A stretch of DNA of 15,968 nucleotides. It comes from CAZTII01 sp964613305 (GTDB lineage Bacteria; Bacillota_I; Bacilli_A; Erysipelotrichales; Erysipelotrichaceae). Positions 1-6,526 of this stretch are shown in pieces (position 1 is the stretch's first letter; the number at the start of each line of letters is the position of its first letter). The notes below the pieces were generated by a model. That model saw only the letters and a program-made list of their open reading frames with translations, was not told where the DNA came from and ran no database searches. The stretch is taken from the NCBI GenBank assembly GCA_964613305.1, contig CAZTII010000043.1, forward strand, positions 1 to 15,968. Reading direction: 5' to 3'. The translations under genes and the position numbers were made by a program.

Positions 1-34
1 CTGTTTAAGGCACTTTGTGACAGTAGTTATAAAA

Positions 35-1072
35 TTAAGTGTTGAAAACCCGATTTGTTGTTTTTTCTTCAATTGAAGAACCAACTTTAATCGTAATTTT
101 TGATATAATACCATCAAACGGTGCGCGAATGATTGTTTTTTCTAAATTTTCTTGAGCAATTGCTAATTTAATTTTAGCGTCTTCCCAATCAAGTTGTGCT
201 TTACTTGTTGTAAAACTTGTTGTGTTGAAACGACTTAGTTTTGTAGTTGCGTCATTTAATGATGTAATTGCATCTTCTTTAGCGATTACACTTGCATCAT
301 ATTTTTTTTGTGCTTCTAGTACTAATTTATCTTTTTTTTCTTGTTCACTAGCATTAAATGCAGTTGCAGCAACATTGAAGTTATCTTTTGCTTTTTGTAA
401 TAAATCAATTAAATCATTTAGCTCTTGTTTACGTTCTGTAAGTGTTGTTAGTGCAGCTGTAGTATCTACACTAGATGAATCTTTTTGAAATTCGATATCA
501 TATAATTCTTGTGCTGTTTCTACTTGTTTTTCTTTGTTTGTAACATTTATTTGTGCAGTATCTATTGCTTGTTGTAGTTGCGTTGAAGTAAATGTTGGTA
601 GTAGCAATGCTTTTGCTTTTTCTAATTCAGCTAATGAAGCAGTAAGCTCTACCGATTTTCTATCCACTGTGACAGTTGATTTACTTACTGTACTTTGGGC
701 ATCACTAATACTATTGGAGTTTGTAGAAATTGATTCTTGATATATAATGTAAGTTTTTTGAACTGCGTTATTGGCTAGTTCTACAGCTTGAGTAAGGGAA
801 GGGTCATCTACTTTCGCTAAAATTTCACCTTTTCTTACCGTATCACCTTCAACAACATTAATGACATTAACTAAACCAGTTGTTTGAAAATTTAAGTTGG
901 CTACATCGAATGCAATTTTACCATCTAATGCAAGTCCTAATGTTAAGTTGCCAAGAGTTACTTTTTGAGTTGAAAGTTTCTCTTTTTCCTCTTCTGGTTG
1001 TTTTGTCGTACATGATGCTAATAATCCTAATGATAGTATTAATGTAATTACTGTTTTAATTTTTTTATTCAT
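35..1072 (-). CDS. Lipoprotein efflux adaptor, HlyD/MacA-like, 3' end probably frameshifted
   Basis: This is a membrane-fusion (periplasmic-adaptor-like) protein of the kind that works with an ABC ATPase and permease in Gram-positive export systems such as YknXYZ. The 345 residues begin with a lipoprotein signal peptide whose lipobox ends LLASC, so Cys21 would be lipidated. A first half-lipoyl segment follows at about 66-90 (VVEGDTVRKGEILAKVD). Residues about 95-310 are a long Ala/Lys/Glu/Gln-rich coiled coil, and the second half-lipoyl segment (IIRAPFDGIISKI) lies at about 314-324. The C-terminal beta-barrel expected in this family is missing: the frame stops 15 residues after GSSIEEKTTNR. 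The +1 frame stays open to the window edge and reads plausibly as the continuation. The start has an AAAGGA ribosome binding site 9 bases upstream. Partner ABC genes would be expected beyond the left edge. Confidence 0.8.
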   Translation of the reverse strand: MNKKIKTVITLILSLGLLASCTTKQPEEEKEKLSTQKVTLGNLTLGLALDGKIAFDVANLNFQTTGLVNVINVVEGDTVRKGEILAKVDDPSLTQAVELANNAVQKTYIIYQESISTNSNSISDAQSTVSKSTVTVDRKSVELTASLAELEKAKALLLPTFTSTQLQQAIDTAQINVTNKEKQVETAQELYDIEFQKDSSSVDTTAALTTLTERKQELNDLIDLLQKAKDNFNVAATAFNASEQEKKDKLVLEAQKKYDASVIAKEDAITSLNDATTKLSRFNTTSFTTSKAQLDWEDAKIKLAIAQENLEKTIIRAPFDGIISKITIKVGSSIEEKTTNRVFNT

Positions 1073-1135
1073 CCCGTAAAATTCCTTTCTTAAGAACTAT
1101 TAATTTAAATACATAACTAGTTTAAATGATTGCTA

Positions 1136-1163
1136 TGTCAGAAATTTGACATAAATGTGACAA
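1136..1163 (-). promoter_or_regulatory. Three hexamer repeats at 11-bp spacing upstream of the adaptor gene
   Basis: On the minus strand TTGTCA, ATGTCA and CTGACA occur with their first bases exactly 11 bp apart, each separated by 5 bp of A/T-rich sequence. Helically phased direct repeats of this kind are typical binding sites for OmpR/PhoB-type response regulators, which often control Gram-positive ABC export systems. The outer part also forms a perfect inverted repeat (ATGTCA, 6 bp, TGACAT at 1135-1152), so a dimeric repressor is the alternative reading. The site ends 64 bp upstream of the adaptor start codon. I found no convincing -10 box next to it. Confidence 0.4.
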
Positions 1164-1204
1164 TTTTGTGTCTTTTTTTAAAACAAACTAACAATGTATC
1201 GCAT

Positions 1205-1235
1205 TGCTATAATAACGAAAAAAATGCTATAATAA
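1205..1235 (+). promoter_or_regulatory. Tandem extended -10 promoters of the DeoR-family regulator
   Basis: The sequence TGCTATAATAA occurs twice, at 1205-1215 and 1225-1235, exactly 20 bp apart. Each copy holds a consensus extended -10 element (TG-N-TATAAT, with -10 hexamers at 1208-1213 and 1228-1233). The second has a fair -35 (TTGCTA, 1204-1209) at 18 bp. Neither has a strong -35, as is usual for extended -10 promoters. The downstream copy lies about 40 bp before the start codon at 1276. Confidence 0.55.
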
Positions 1236-1275
1236 TACAAGTATTTCTTGATTATAAATATCAATTGGAGGACTT

Positions 1276-2007
1276 ATGTTGGAAATTGATCGATTTGAAA
1301 TGATACTTAAACAATTAAATATTCACGAAAGAATTTCATATACAAAGCTTGAAAGTTTAATTGACTCTTCTCCATCAACAATTCGTCGCGATGTAAATAA
1401 AATGCATGGAAAAGGGTTGTTGGTAAAGATTAAAGGTGGTATAGCTTTAAAGAGTAAATTGAACTTTGATATGAAAGTTTCTGATAGATTTAAAGAAAAT
1501 GTGGAAGAAAAACGGGAGATTTGTGAGATTGCTAGTAAATTATTGAAAAAAAATGATTTTATTTATTTGGATGCTAGTACTACATGTTTTTATTTAATTG
1601 CTCATATGGCGAATATGGATATAACTGTAATCACGAATGGTTTAATGCATATTGATGAATTAATTCAAAATAACATTAAAACAATAATTGTAGGCGGAGA
1701 AGTTAAAGATTCGACGAAAGCAATTATTGGTGTTGAAGCTATTCAAAGTATTGAACATTATCGCTTTGATAAATGTTTTATTGGAACAAATGGAGTTGAT
1801 TTAAGTGCAGGATACACAACACCTGAATCAAATGAAGCACTTTTAAAAAGAAAAGTTATATCTTTGTCACAAGAGAAATACATTATGGCGGATACTTCTA
1901 AGTTTGATATAACGAGCAATATTTGTTTTTCTAATCTTGAAGACTGCAAAATTATTACAAATGATAAAACTGATTTGAATAAGAAGTATTCTAAATATTT
2001 AATATAA
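1276..2007 (+). CDS. fruR: DeoR-family transcriptional regulator, probable fructose operon repressor FruR
   Basis: This is a sugar-phosphate-responsive DNA-binding repressor of the DeoR/GlpR family, full length at 243 residues. The N-terminal winged helix-turn-helix spans about residues 6-58; its recognition helix contains SPSTIRRDVNKM and is followed by the family's KGG turn. The C-terminal sensor domain has the usual DeoR landmarks: a YLDAST phosphate-binding loop at about 98-103, VITNG, and IVGGEVK. The start codon has GGAGGA about 6 bases upstream. It converges on a fruK-fruA operon with only a shared terminator between them, which is why fructose 1-phosphate is the likely effector and that operon the likely target. 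The fructose assignment rests on neighbourhood; a different sugar phosphate could be sensed. Confidence 0.85.
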   Translation: MLEIDRFEMILKQLNIHERISYTKLESLIDSSPSTIRRDVNKMHGKGLLVKIKGGIALKSKLNFDMKVSDRFKENVEEKREICEIASKLLKKNDFIYLDASTTCFYLIAHMANMDITVITNGLMHIDELIQNNIKTIIVGGEVKDSTKAIIGVEAIQSIEHYRFDKCFIGTNGVDLSAGYTTPESNEALLKRKVISLSQEKYIMADTSKFDITSNICFSNLEDCKIITNDKTDLNKKYSKYLI

Positions 2008-2041
2008 AAAAAGAATCTACTGACTGAGTAGATTCTTTTTA
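2007..2041. terminator. Bidirectional Rho-independent terminator between fruR and fruA
   Basis: A perfect 10-bp stem (AGAATCTACT at 2012-2021, AGTAGATTCT at 2027-2036) encloses a 5-base loop. It is flanked by A-runs on the left and T-runs on the right, so transcripts from either strand end in a U-tract. It serves the converging regulator and fruA genes. Confidence 0.92.
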
Positions 2042-2044
2042 TGA

Positions 2045-3928
2045 TTATTCCTTAACTTCTTTTTTTAGTAAACCTAAAATAATTGCGGCAACTATACTAC
2101 CTACGACGATAGCTACTAGATACATAATAAAGTTGTTGCTTAAGAACATTACTAGAATACCACCATGAGGTGCTGGGATTTTGATGTTGAATAACATTGT
2201 TAATGCTCCAGCAATTGCCGAACCAATGATGTTTGCTGGGATTACTCTAGTTGGGTCTGCGGCTGCATATGGAATAGCTCCTTCAGTGATAAATGAGAAT
2301 CCCATAACATAATTACTTAAACCTGCTTCTTTTTCTTCTTTTGTAAATTTGTTTTTGAATAATGTTGTAGCGATGGCGATAGCGATTGGTGGAACCATAC
2401 CTCCAGCCATAACTGCTGCCATTGCTGCACTTCCTCCAGTTGCTAAAGAAGCTTCTAGCGTTCCTACACCGAATACATAAGCAGCTTTGTTGATTGGTCC
2501 ACCCATATCAACAGCCATCATTCCACCTAAGATTAGACCTAATAATACCATGCTTGATCCACTCATTGATGCTAAGAATCCTGTCATTGCATTGTTTAAT
2601 ATTGATACAACTGGATTTAATACAAACATCATCGTTAAACCAGTAATTAATACCGATAATACCGGATAGAATAATATTGAACGGATGCCATGTAATGACT
2701 TAGGTAGGTTACTAAATGATTTTTGTAAAAATTTAATAACATAACCAGCTAGAAAACCTCCAGCCATTGCTCCTAAGAATCCTGAACCACCTGATGATGC
2801 CATAGCACCTGCTACAAGTCCGCTTGTTAACGCTGCTCTATCGCCAATACTATAAGCAATAAATCCACCTAGAATTGGTACGAATAAACCAAATGCTGCG
2901 CCACCTATACTCATAAGTGCTTTTGCCATCGCTGAAGTAGAACCGTATCCACCACCAACATTTCCGTTTCCTGCAAGTGTATCGGCTAAAAATGCAAGGG
3001 CGATAAGGATTCCACCAGAGATTACAAGTGGTAACATATATGATACACCACTCATTAAGTGTTTGTATAAACCTTCTTTTTCAGTTTTTTGTGCTTCTTC
3101 TTTATTAGATGAATTACTTGCGACAAATTGTGGTAAGTTTCCATCAAGTACTTTTTGAATGAGTGATTTAGCACTATTGATTCCTTCTTTAGCACCAACT
3201 TTTATTAGTTGTTTTCCATTAAAACGATCAGTATCAACGTTTCTGTCAACAGCTAATATGACACCTTTTGCTTCTTTGATTTCTGCGGCAGTAAGAGCGT
3301 TCTTTCTTCCATCAGTTCCGTTAGTTTCAACTTTAATTTTTACACCCATTTCTTTTGCAGCTTTTTTTAGAGCTTCTTCAGCCATATATGTATGAGCAAT
3401 ACCAGTTGGACAAGCAGTTACAGCAACAATGAATACATTACTTGTTGAATTAGTTTCTTCTTGAGCCATTTTTTCAAGTTCAGTCTTTTTAATTAATTCT
3501 AATGCTTCTTTCGCTGATGTTACCTTTTCAAGTTTGTTTTTGAAAGCTTCATCCAATAAAAGTTTTGATAAACTAGATAGAACTTCAATATGCGCATTAC
3601 CTGCACCTTCAGGTGCTCCAATCATAAAGAAGATATTTGATTTTTTACCATCAAGTGAATTACAATCAATTCCATTTTGGGAAATGGCTAAAGCAAGCGA
3701 TAATTGTTTTACGTATTTTGTTCTAGCGTGAGGAATTACAATACCATCGCCAAGAGCTGTTGAACTAAGTGCTTCTCGTTCCATCACGGCACTTACAAAG
3801 CCATTATAATCGGATACAACATTTGTTTGCTCGAATAGTTTGGCGATTTCTTTGATTGCTTCGTCTTTACTTGTAGCTTTTAAACTTAAATTAACTCGAC
3901 CAACTGATAACAAATCTAGAATATTCAT
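2045..3928 (-). CDS. fruA: Fructose-specific PTS enzyme IIABC
   Basis: This membrane permease imports fructose and phosphorylates it to fructose 1-phosphate using phosphate relayed from HPr. Three domains lie in the order A-B-C within 627 residues, the normal size for Gram-positive FruA. The type-2 EIIA domain (about 1-150) has its phospho-histidine in IVIPHART (His67). The EIIB domain (about 164-265) has the fructose-class signature VTACPTGIAHTYMAEE with phospho-cysteine Cys173. The EIIC domain (about 280-627) is polytopic, with Gly-rich helices and the conserved GGPINKAAYVFG and GAIPYAAADP loops. It lies 11 bp after fruK: the ribosome binding site AAGGGGG directly abuts the fruK stop codon, so the two are co-transcribed and probably translationally linked. 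FruK next door makes fructose the clear assignment over mannitol or other type-2 sugars. Confidence 0.96.
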   Translation of the reverse strand: MNILDLLSVGRVNLSLKATSKDEAIKEIAKLFEQTNVVSDYNGFVSAVMEREALSSTALGDGIVIPHARTKYVKQLSLALAISQNGIDCNSLDGKKSNIFFMIGAPEGAGNAHIEVLSSLSKLLLDEAFKNKLEKVTSAKEALELIKKTELEKMAQEETNSTSNVFIVAVTACPTGIAHTYMAEEALKKAAKEMGVKIKVETNGTDGRKNALTAAEIKEAKGVILAVDRNVDTDRFNGKQLIKVGAKEGINSAKSLIQKVLDGNLPQFVASNSSNKEEAQKTEKEGLYKHLMSGVSYMLPLVISGGILIALAFLADTLAGNGNVGGGYGSTSAMAKALMSIGGAAFGLFVPILGGFIAYSIGDRAALTSGLVAGAMASSGGSGFLGAMAGGFLAGYVIKFLQKSFSNLPKSLHGIRSILFYPVLSVLITGLTMMFVLNPVVSILNNAMTGFLASMSGSSMVLLGLILGGMMAVDMGGPINKAAYVFGVGTLEASLATGGSAAMAAVMAGGMVPPIAIAIATTLFKNKFTKEEKEAGLSNYVMGFSFITEGAIPYAAADPTRVIPANIIGSAIAGALTMLFNIKIPAPHGGILVMFLSNNFIMYLVAIVVGSIVAAIILGLLKKEVKE

Positions 3929-3939
3929 AATATCCCCCT

Positions 3940-4845
3940 TTATTTTATTGTTATTTTATTAAATAAATCATCGATTAAATCTTTTTCACCTAACCCTAGT
4001 GAATATGCTGTAGCGCTTCCTGAAGCACAAGCTAACTTGAAACAATCTTCTATACTGTAGTGATTTGTATATCCAGCGATAAAACCAGCTACCATAGAAT
4101 CGCCTGCTCCAACTGAATTAACTAATTTGCCATTAGGAACTTCTGCTTCTAAAATACAGTCCTTATTGATAAACAGGGCACCATCACCCCCGCGAGATAC
4201 GATAATATTTTCAACACCAGATTGTAGAAAATAGTGACATTTTTCAACAATTGACTCTTTTGTTGAAAGTTTTTGATGAAACATTTCTTCTAATTCATGA
4301 ATATTTGGTTTAATTAGAAAATTATTGTGTATATTTTGTTTTAAGATATTGCCTCGTGTATCTAAAACAATTTTGGTTCCTTGTTTACATTTTTTTGAAA
4401 TTTCTAAGTAAATTTCAGTACTTAGACTTTTAGGGCAACTTCCTGATAGTACTAAAATATCGTCAGAAGTTAAGTTGCTAATTTTTTCAAATAATAATGA
4501 AACATCATCATTGCTTATAATTGGGGAAAGTCCCATCAATTCCGTTTCATTTGAGTTTGCGTTTATTTTTACGTTAATTCTAGTATTTCCTTGTAGGTGA
4601 ATAAAGTCATGTTTAATACAATTACTTTCTAAGTCACGTATGATGTAATCGCCGACAAATCCACCGACAAATCCTAATGCTACAGAATCTTGATGTAAGG
4701 TTCTTAATAATTTTGAAACATTGATGCCTTTACCTCCAGCTCGTGTGTTGACGGCGATGGATGCATTGATGGCACCAGGAACAATGTCGTTATTAAGATA
4801 CATATCGTAGTCTAATGCAGGATTTAGTGTAAGGGTATATATCAT
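3940..4845 (-). CDS. fruK: 1-phosphofructokinase
   Basis: This PfkB-family kinase phosphorylates fructose 1-phosphate (made by the adjacent PTS) to fructose 1,6-bisphosphate for glycolysis. The N-terminal substrate loop reads TLTLNPALDYD and is followed by the PfkB signature 1 region (AGGKGINVSKLL, residues 37-48). Signature 2 is VNSVGAGDSMVAGF, with the GAGDS anion hole at 246-250 and the catalytic base Asp249. I placed the start at 4845 (301 residues) although the frame is open to 4944. This ATG is preceded by a perfect GAAAGGAGG site, family members begin MIYTLTLNPALD, and the upstream extension would run through the promoter and cre box. It is the first gene of a two-gene operon with fruA. 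Confidence 0.95.
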   Translation of the reverse strand: MIYTLTLNPALDYDMYLNNDIVPGAINASIAVNTRAGGKGINVSKLLRTLHQDSVALGFVGGFVGDYIIRDLESNCIKHDFIHLQGNTRINVKINANSNETELMGLSPIISNDDVSLLFEKISNLTSDDILVLSGSCPKSLSTEIYLEISKKCKQGTKIVLDTRGNILKQNIHNNFLIKPNIHELEEMFHQKLSTKESIVEKCHYFLQSGVENIIVSRGGDGALFINKDCILEAEVPNGKLVNSVGAGDSMVAGFIAGYTNHYSIEDCFKLACASGSATAYSLGLGEKDLIDDLFNKITIK

Positions 4846-4886
4846 TTTTTTCCTCCTTTCTATTCTGGCTCTTAGCGAAAATTTTA

Positions 4887-4900
4887 TGTTAACGCTTCCA
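4887..4900 (-). promoter_or_regulatory. cre box (CcpA operator) of the fruK-fruA operon
   Basis: On the minus strand the 14-mer TGGAAGCGTTAACA matches the cre consensus TGWNANCGNTNWCA at all but the third position. It starts 11 bp past the -10 box, so it covers or directly follows the transcription start, the usual position for CcpA-HPr(Ser-P) repression. Confidence 0.8.
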
Positions 4901-4911
4901 TTGACAAACAT

Positions 4912-4940
4912 AGTATATATCATTAAATATTCAATTTCAA
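4912..4940 (-). promoter_or_regulatory. fruK promoter (-35 TTGAAA, -10 TATACT)
   Basis: Read on the minus strand, TTGAAA (4940-4935) and TATACT (4917-4912) are separated by exactly 17 bp, a good sigma-A promoter. The leader to the fruK ATG is about 60 bases and contains the cre box. The -35 lies in a run of TTGA motifs (TTGATTGAAATTGAAT on the minus strand, 4929-4944) that could be the DeoR-family operator; this operator role is inference only. Confidence 0.75.
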
Positions 4941-4945
4941 TCAAA

Positions 4946-5266
4946 ATTTATCTTAATTTATTAAAATTAATATTATTTTTTCAAATTTATTTAAAAAACT
5001 AGTAATTATTGATGATATATACAAATAAATTCATGTTTAATTTGAATAATTTTGAAAAAAATGATGTTATATTTTGATTTATTTGAATATTTTTGAATAA
5101 ATGTAATGAATAGTGTGACTAAAATGTAAGATTACAATTTAAAAATATGCTGATAAAATGATATACTATAAATGACCTTTAACAATCTTTGTTTTTCTAG
5201 TGTAAGTTAAGGATGTTAACTTTTAAGAAATTATACAGGTAGTGATTTATATTTGTTGATAAGAAG
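4946..5266. other. AT-rich intergenic region between divergent fruK and VanW-like genes
   Basis: No gene is visible here beyond frames of about a dozen codons. The region contains a near-identical 16-bp direct repeat, TTTGAATAATTTTGAA at 5041-5056 and TTTGAATATTTTTGAA at 5082-5097 (one mismatch, 41 bp apart). It also contains a candidate promoter for the VanW-like gene, TTACAA (5132-5137) and TAAAAT (5154-5159) with a 16-bp spacer. Finally there is a 7-bp perfect inverted repeat, AAGTTAA and TTAACTT, at 5204-5222. The repeats could be regulator sites or simply a consequence of very high A+T content. Confidence 0.4.
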
Positions 5267-5275
5267 GTGGATACA

Positions 5276-5806
5276 ATGAAACGAAAATTATTTTGTCAGT
5301 TATCACCAACAACCTATAAAATCTCGGTTTTTAAACAGATCGCTTGTAGAACTATTGTTGATGTTAGTAGTGGTAGTAACTTTGCTAAAGATAGAGCAAA
5401 TGAAAAATTGCCGATATGTTTGTATCGGCATAATTCATTGATTCGTCGTAAATTAGGTAATGTTGATATGAAGCTTCAGAACAATAAGGCGGTTAATATA
5501 TTATTGGCTACAGATAAGCTTAATGGAATACTAATAAAACCTGGTGAAGTATTTTCTTTTTGGAAATTAGTTGGTCCAACAACAGAAAAATTAGGTTATA
5601 AAGAAGGATTAACGATTTCACAAGGAAAACCTTTTAGTGGTATTGGAGGTGGTTTATGTCCATTAACGAATTGTATTCATTGGTTAGTTGTATATCGTGA
5701 AGTTATTGATAAAAGTACAGGAAATACCATTGATAGTCAAGTTATCCGTAATAATCACGCTGTTGTTATGTATGATACATCGTCACTAACAATCATAGAG
5801 AAATAG
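5276..5806 (+). CDS. VanW-family protein with probable internal deletion
   Basis: The product resembles the VanW family, named for an accessory gene of vanB-type vancomycin resistance whose biochemical role is not established. Conserved family segments are present: RRKLGNVDMKLQ (residues 57-68), the PGEVFSFWKLVG block (89-100) and SGIGGGLCPLTN (121-132). The C-terminus YREVIDKSTGN through AVVMY matches the usual end of the family. Between about residues 138 and 141 roughly 95 residues seem to be missing, including the conserved His-Ser/Asp-rich segment and the Phe-Gly-Ser-Gly-Ala block; the total is 176 residues against about 270. The frame is preserved across the junction, so it may be a remnant or a minimal variant. 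The start at ATG 5276 is preferred over GTG 5267, because the ribosome binding site AAGGTGG overlaps that GTG. No van ligase genes are nearby, so it gives no evidence of resistance. Confidence 0.75.
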   Translation: MKRKLFCQLSPTTYKISVFKQIACRTIVDVSSGSNFAKDRANEKLPICLYRHNSLIRRKLGNVDMKLQNNKAVNILLATDKLNGILIKPGEVFSFWKLVGPTTEKLGYKEGLTISQGKPFSGIGGGLCPLTNCIHWLVVYREVIDKSTGNTIDSQVIRNNHAVVMYDTSSLTIIEK

Positions 5807-5821
5807 AAAAGAGGAAATAGT

Positions 5822-5962
5822 ATGAACTTAAAAGAACAGCTGTTAAAATTTAAAAAGAAAAATCCAATTTTATTTAATGTGACTAGTATTTTGTTGTTGT
5901 TTTATGTTTTATATCGAGTAGGCTATGTATTAGGGCAAGCATTGGCTCATCTTTATCATTAA
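5822..5962 (+). CDS. Small single-span membrane protein (46 aa), hypothetical
   Basis: A short open frame begins 15 bp after the VanW-like stop codon and has a good ribosome binding site (GAGGAA, 5 bases before ATG). It has a Lys-rich amphipathic N-terminus (MNLKEQLLKFKKKNP), one hydrophobic helix at about residues 17-40 (ILFNVTSILLLFYVLYRVGY), and ends QALAHLYH. The positive N-terminus predicts an N-in orientation. Spacing suggests co-transcription with the VanW-like gene. I do not recognise a named family and assign no function. The ribosome binding site and classic membrane-protein composition are why I consider it real. Confidence 0.65.
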   Translation: MNLKEQLLKFKKKNPILFNVTSILLLFYVLYRVGYVLGQALAHLYH

Positions 5963-6019
5963 CTGTAATTAAATTTCATAAATCTTTCACTTTTTAATCA
6001 TTAGTTTTACACAATTAAT

Positions 6020-6121
6020 TGGTATGATTTGTACATCAAATATTAAGTGTTTGATAAGAGTAGTTTCTTTCCCCGTAGAAATAAAATTATAAAAAGAAGG
6101 TATTGGTAGTGCCTTCTTTTT
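6020..6121 (+). ncRNA. Candidate small RNA with C-rich loop (speculative)
   Basis: An extended -10 box, TGGTATGAT (6020-6028), shares the 11-mer TTGGTATGATT with the phosphohexomutase promoter downstream. The terminator hairpin at 6091-6121 lies about 60 bp further. A transcript between them would be about 85 bases with no open frame. It would hold a small hairpin (TTTCT and AGAAA) that exposes CTTTCCCCG at 6067-6075. C-rich single-stranded loops are used by several Firmicute small RNAs to mask Shine-Dalgarno sequences. There is no good -35 box. The terminator alone is equally explained by the flanking genes. Confidence 0.25.
6091..6121. terminator. Bidirectional terminator between the VanW-like pair and the 70-aa gene
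   Basis: AAAAAGAAGG (6091-6100) and CCTTCTTTTT (6112-6121) form a perfect 10-bp stem with an 11-base loop; the A/T outer pairs provide U-tracts in both directions. On the minus strand it overlaps the stop codon of the 70-residue protein (6120-6122). Confidence 0.85.
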
Positions 6122-6332
6122 ATATTGTATCGTTGTCTTTGAAATGTTCGTTGAATTTACCGCCATAAATACTATTTTTGGCATTTCTGATGTATAACCA
6201 AATGATGACAATAACCCATATGGATAGTAATTTAAAGAGAGTTGTGCCAGATGGATGTAATAAAATATAAATATTTATGGCAATAGCGATAATGATAATA
6301 GTGATATCAACAAGATAGTTATTTTTTTTCAT
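6120..6332 (-). CDS. Small two-span membrane protein (70 aa), hypothetical
   Basis: The 70-residue product has two hydrophobic helices, about residues 8-25 (VDITIIIIAIAINIYILL) and 32-48 (LFKLLSIWVIVIIWLYI), followed by a charged tail with Tyr-Gly-Gly and Asp/Asn residues. An AAAGGA ribosome binding site lies about 8 bases before the ATG. A strong promoter and a terminator bracket it as a single-gene unit. I do not recognise the family; the composition only supports an integral membrane protein. The other frame over its 3' half is an overlapping shadow with no ribosome binding site. Confidence 0.7.
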   Translation of the reverse strand: MKKNNYLVDITIIIIAIAINIYILLHPSGTTLFKLLSIWVIVIIWLYIRNAKNSIYGGKFNEHFKDNDTI

Positions 6333-6379
6333 TTTAAATTCCTTTCAATTTGTGAAATAATTATTTAGTTCACATCTTA

Positions 6380-6408
6380 ATTTTATTCCTATAAAGAGGT
6401 AATGTCAA
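6380..6408 (-). promoter_or_regulatory. Promoter of the 70-aa membrane protein gene
   Basis: On the minus strand a consensus -35 TTGACA (6408-6403) is followed after exactly 17 bp by TAAAAT (6385-6380). It lies about 50 bp upstream of the start codon. Confidence 0.75.
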
Positions 6409-6440
6409 TGATACGGTTATTTTAATTGTGAAGTTAATCA

Positions 6441-6469
6441 TTTAAAAAGAAGGATACTTTTGGTATGAT
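6441..6469 (+). promoter_or_regulatory. Promoter of the phosphohexomutase gene
   Basis: TTTAAA (6441-6446) and TATGAT (6464-6469) are 17 bp apart, and TGG before the -10 makes it an extended -10 element. The leader of about 50 bases contains a 7-bp inverted repeat (AACATAA at 6486-6492, TTATGTT at 6500-6506) just ahead of the ribosome binding site. Confidence 0.6.
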
Positions 6470-6526
6470 TAGTGTAACAAATAAAAACATAACTATTGAT
6501 TATGTTCACTTATTATAGGAGGAAAA

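Noticed and set aside
4846..4944. N-terminal extension of FruK to an upstream ATG
   Set aside because: It would include the cre box and -10 region, and the internal ATG at 4845 has a perfect ribosome binding site and the family's normal N-terminus.
5267..5806. The VanW-like protein as evidence of vancomycin resistance
   Set aside because: VanW relatives are widespread without resistance, the gene seems internally deleted and no vanH, ligase or vanX-type genes are in the window.
5987..6211. 74-residue minus-strand frame overlapping the 70-aa membrane protein
   Set aside because: It has no ribosome binding site, overlaps the 3' half of a better supported gene in another frame and runs through the terminator hairpin.
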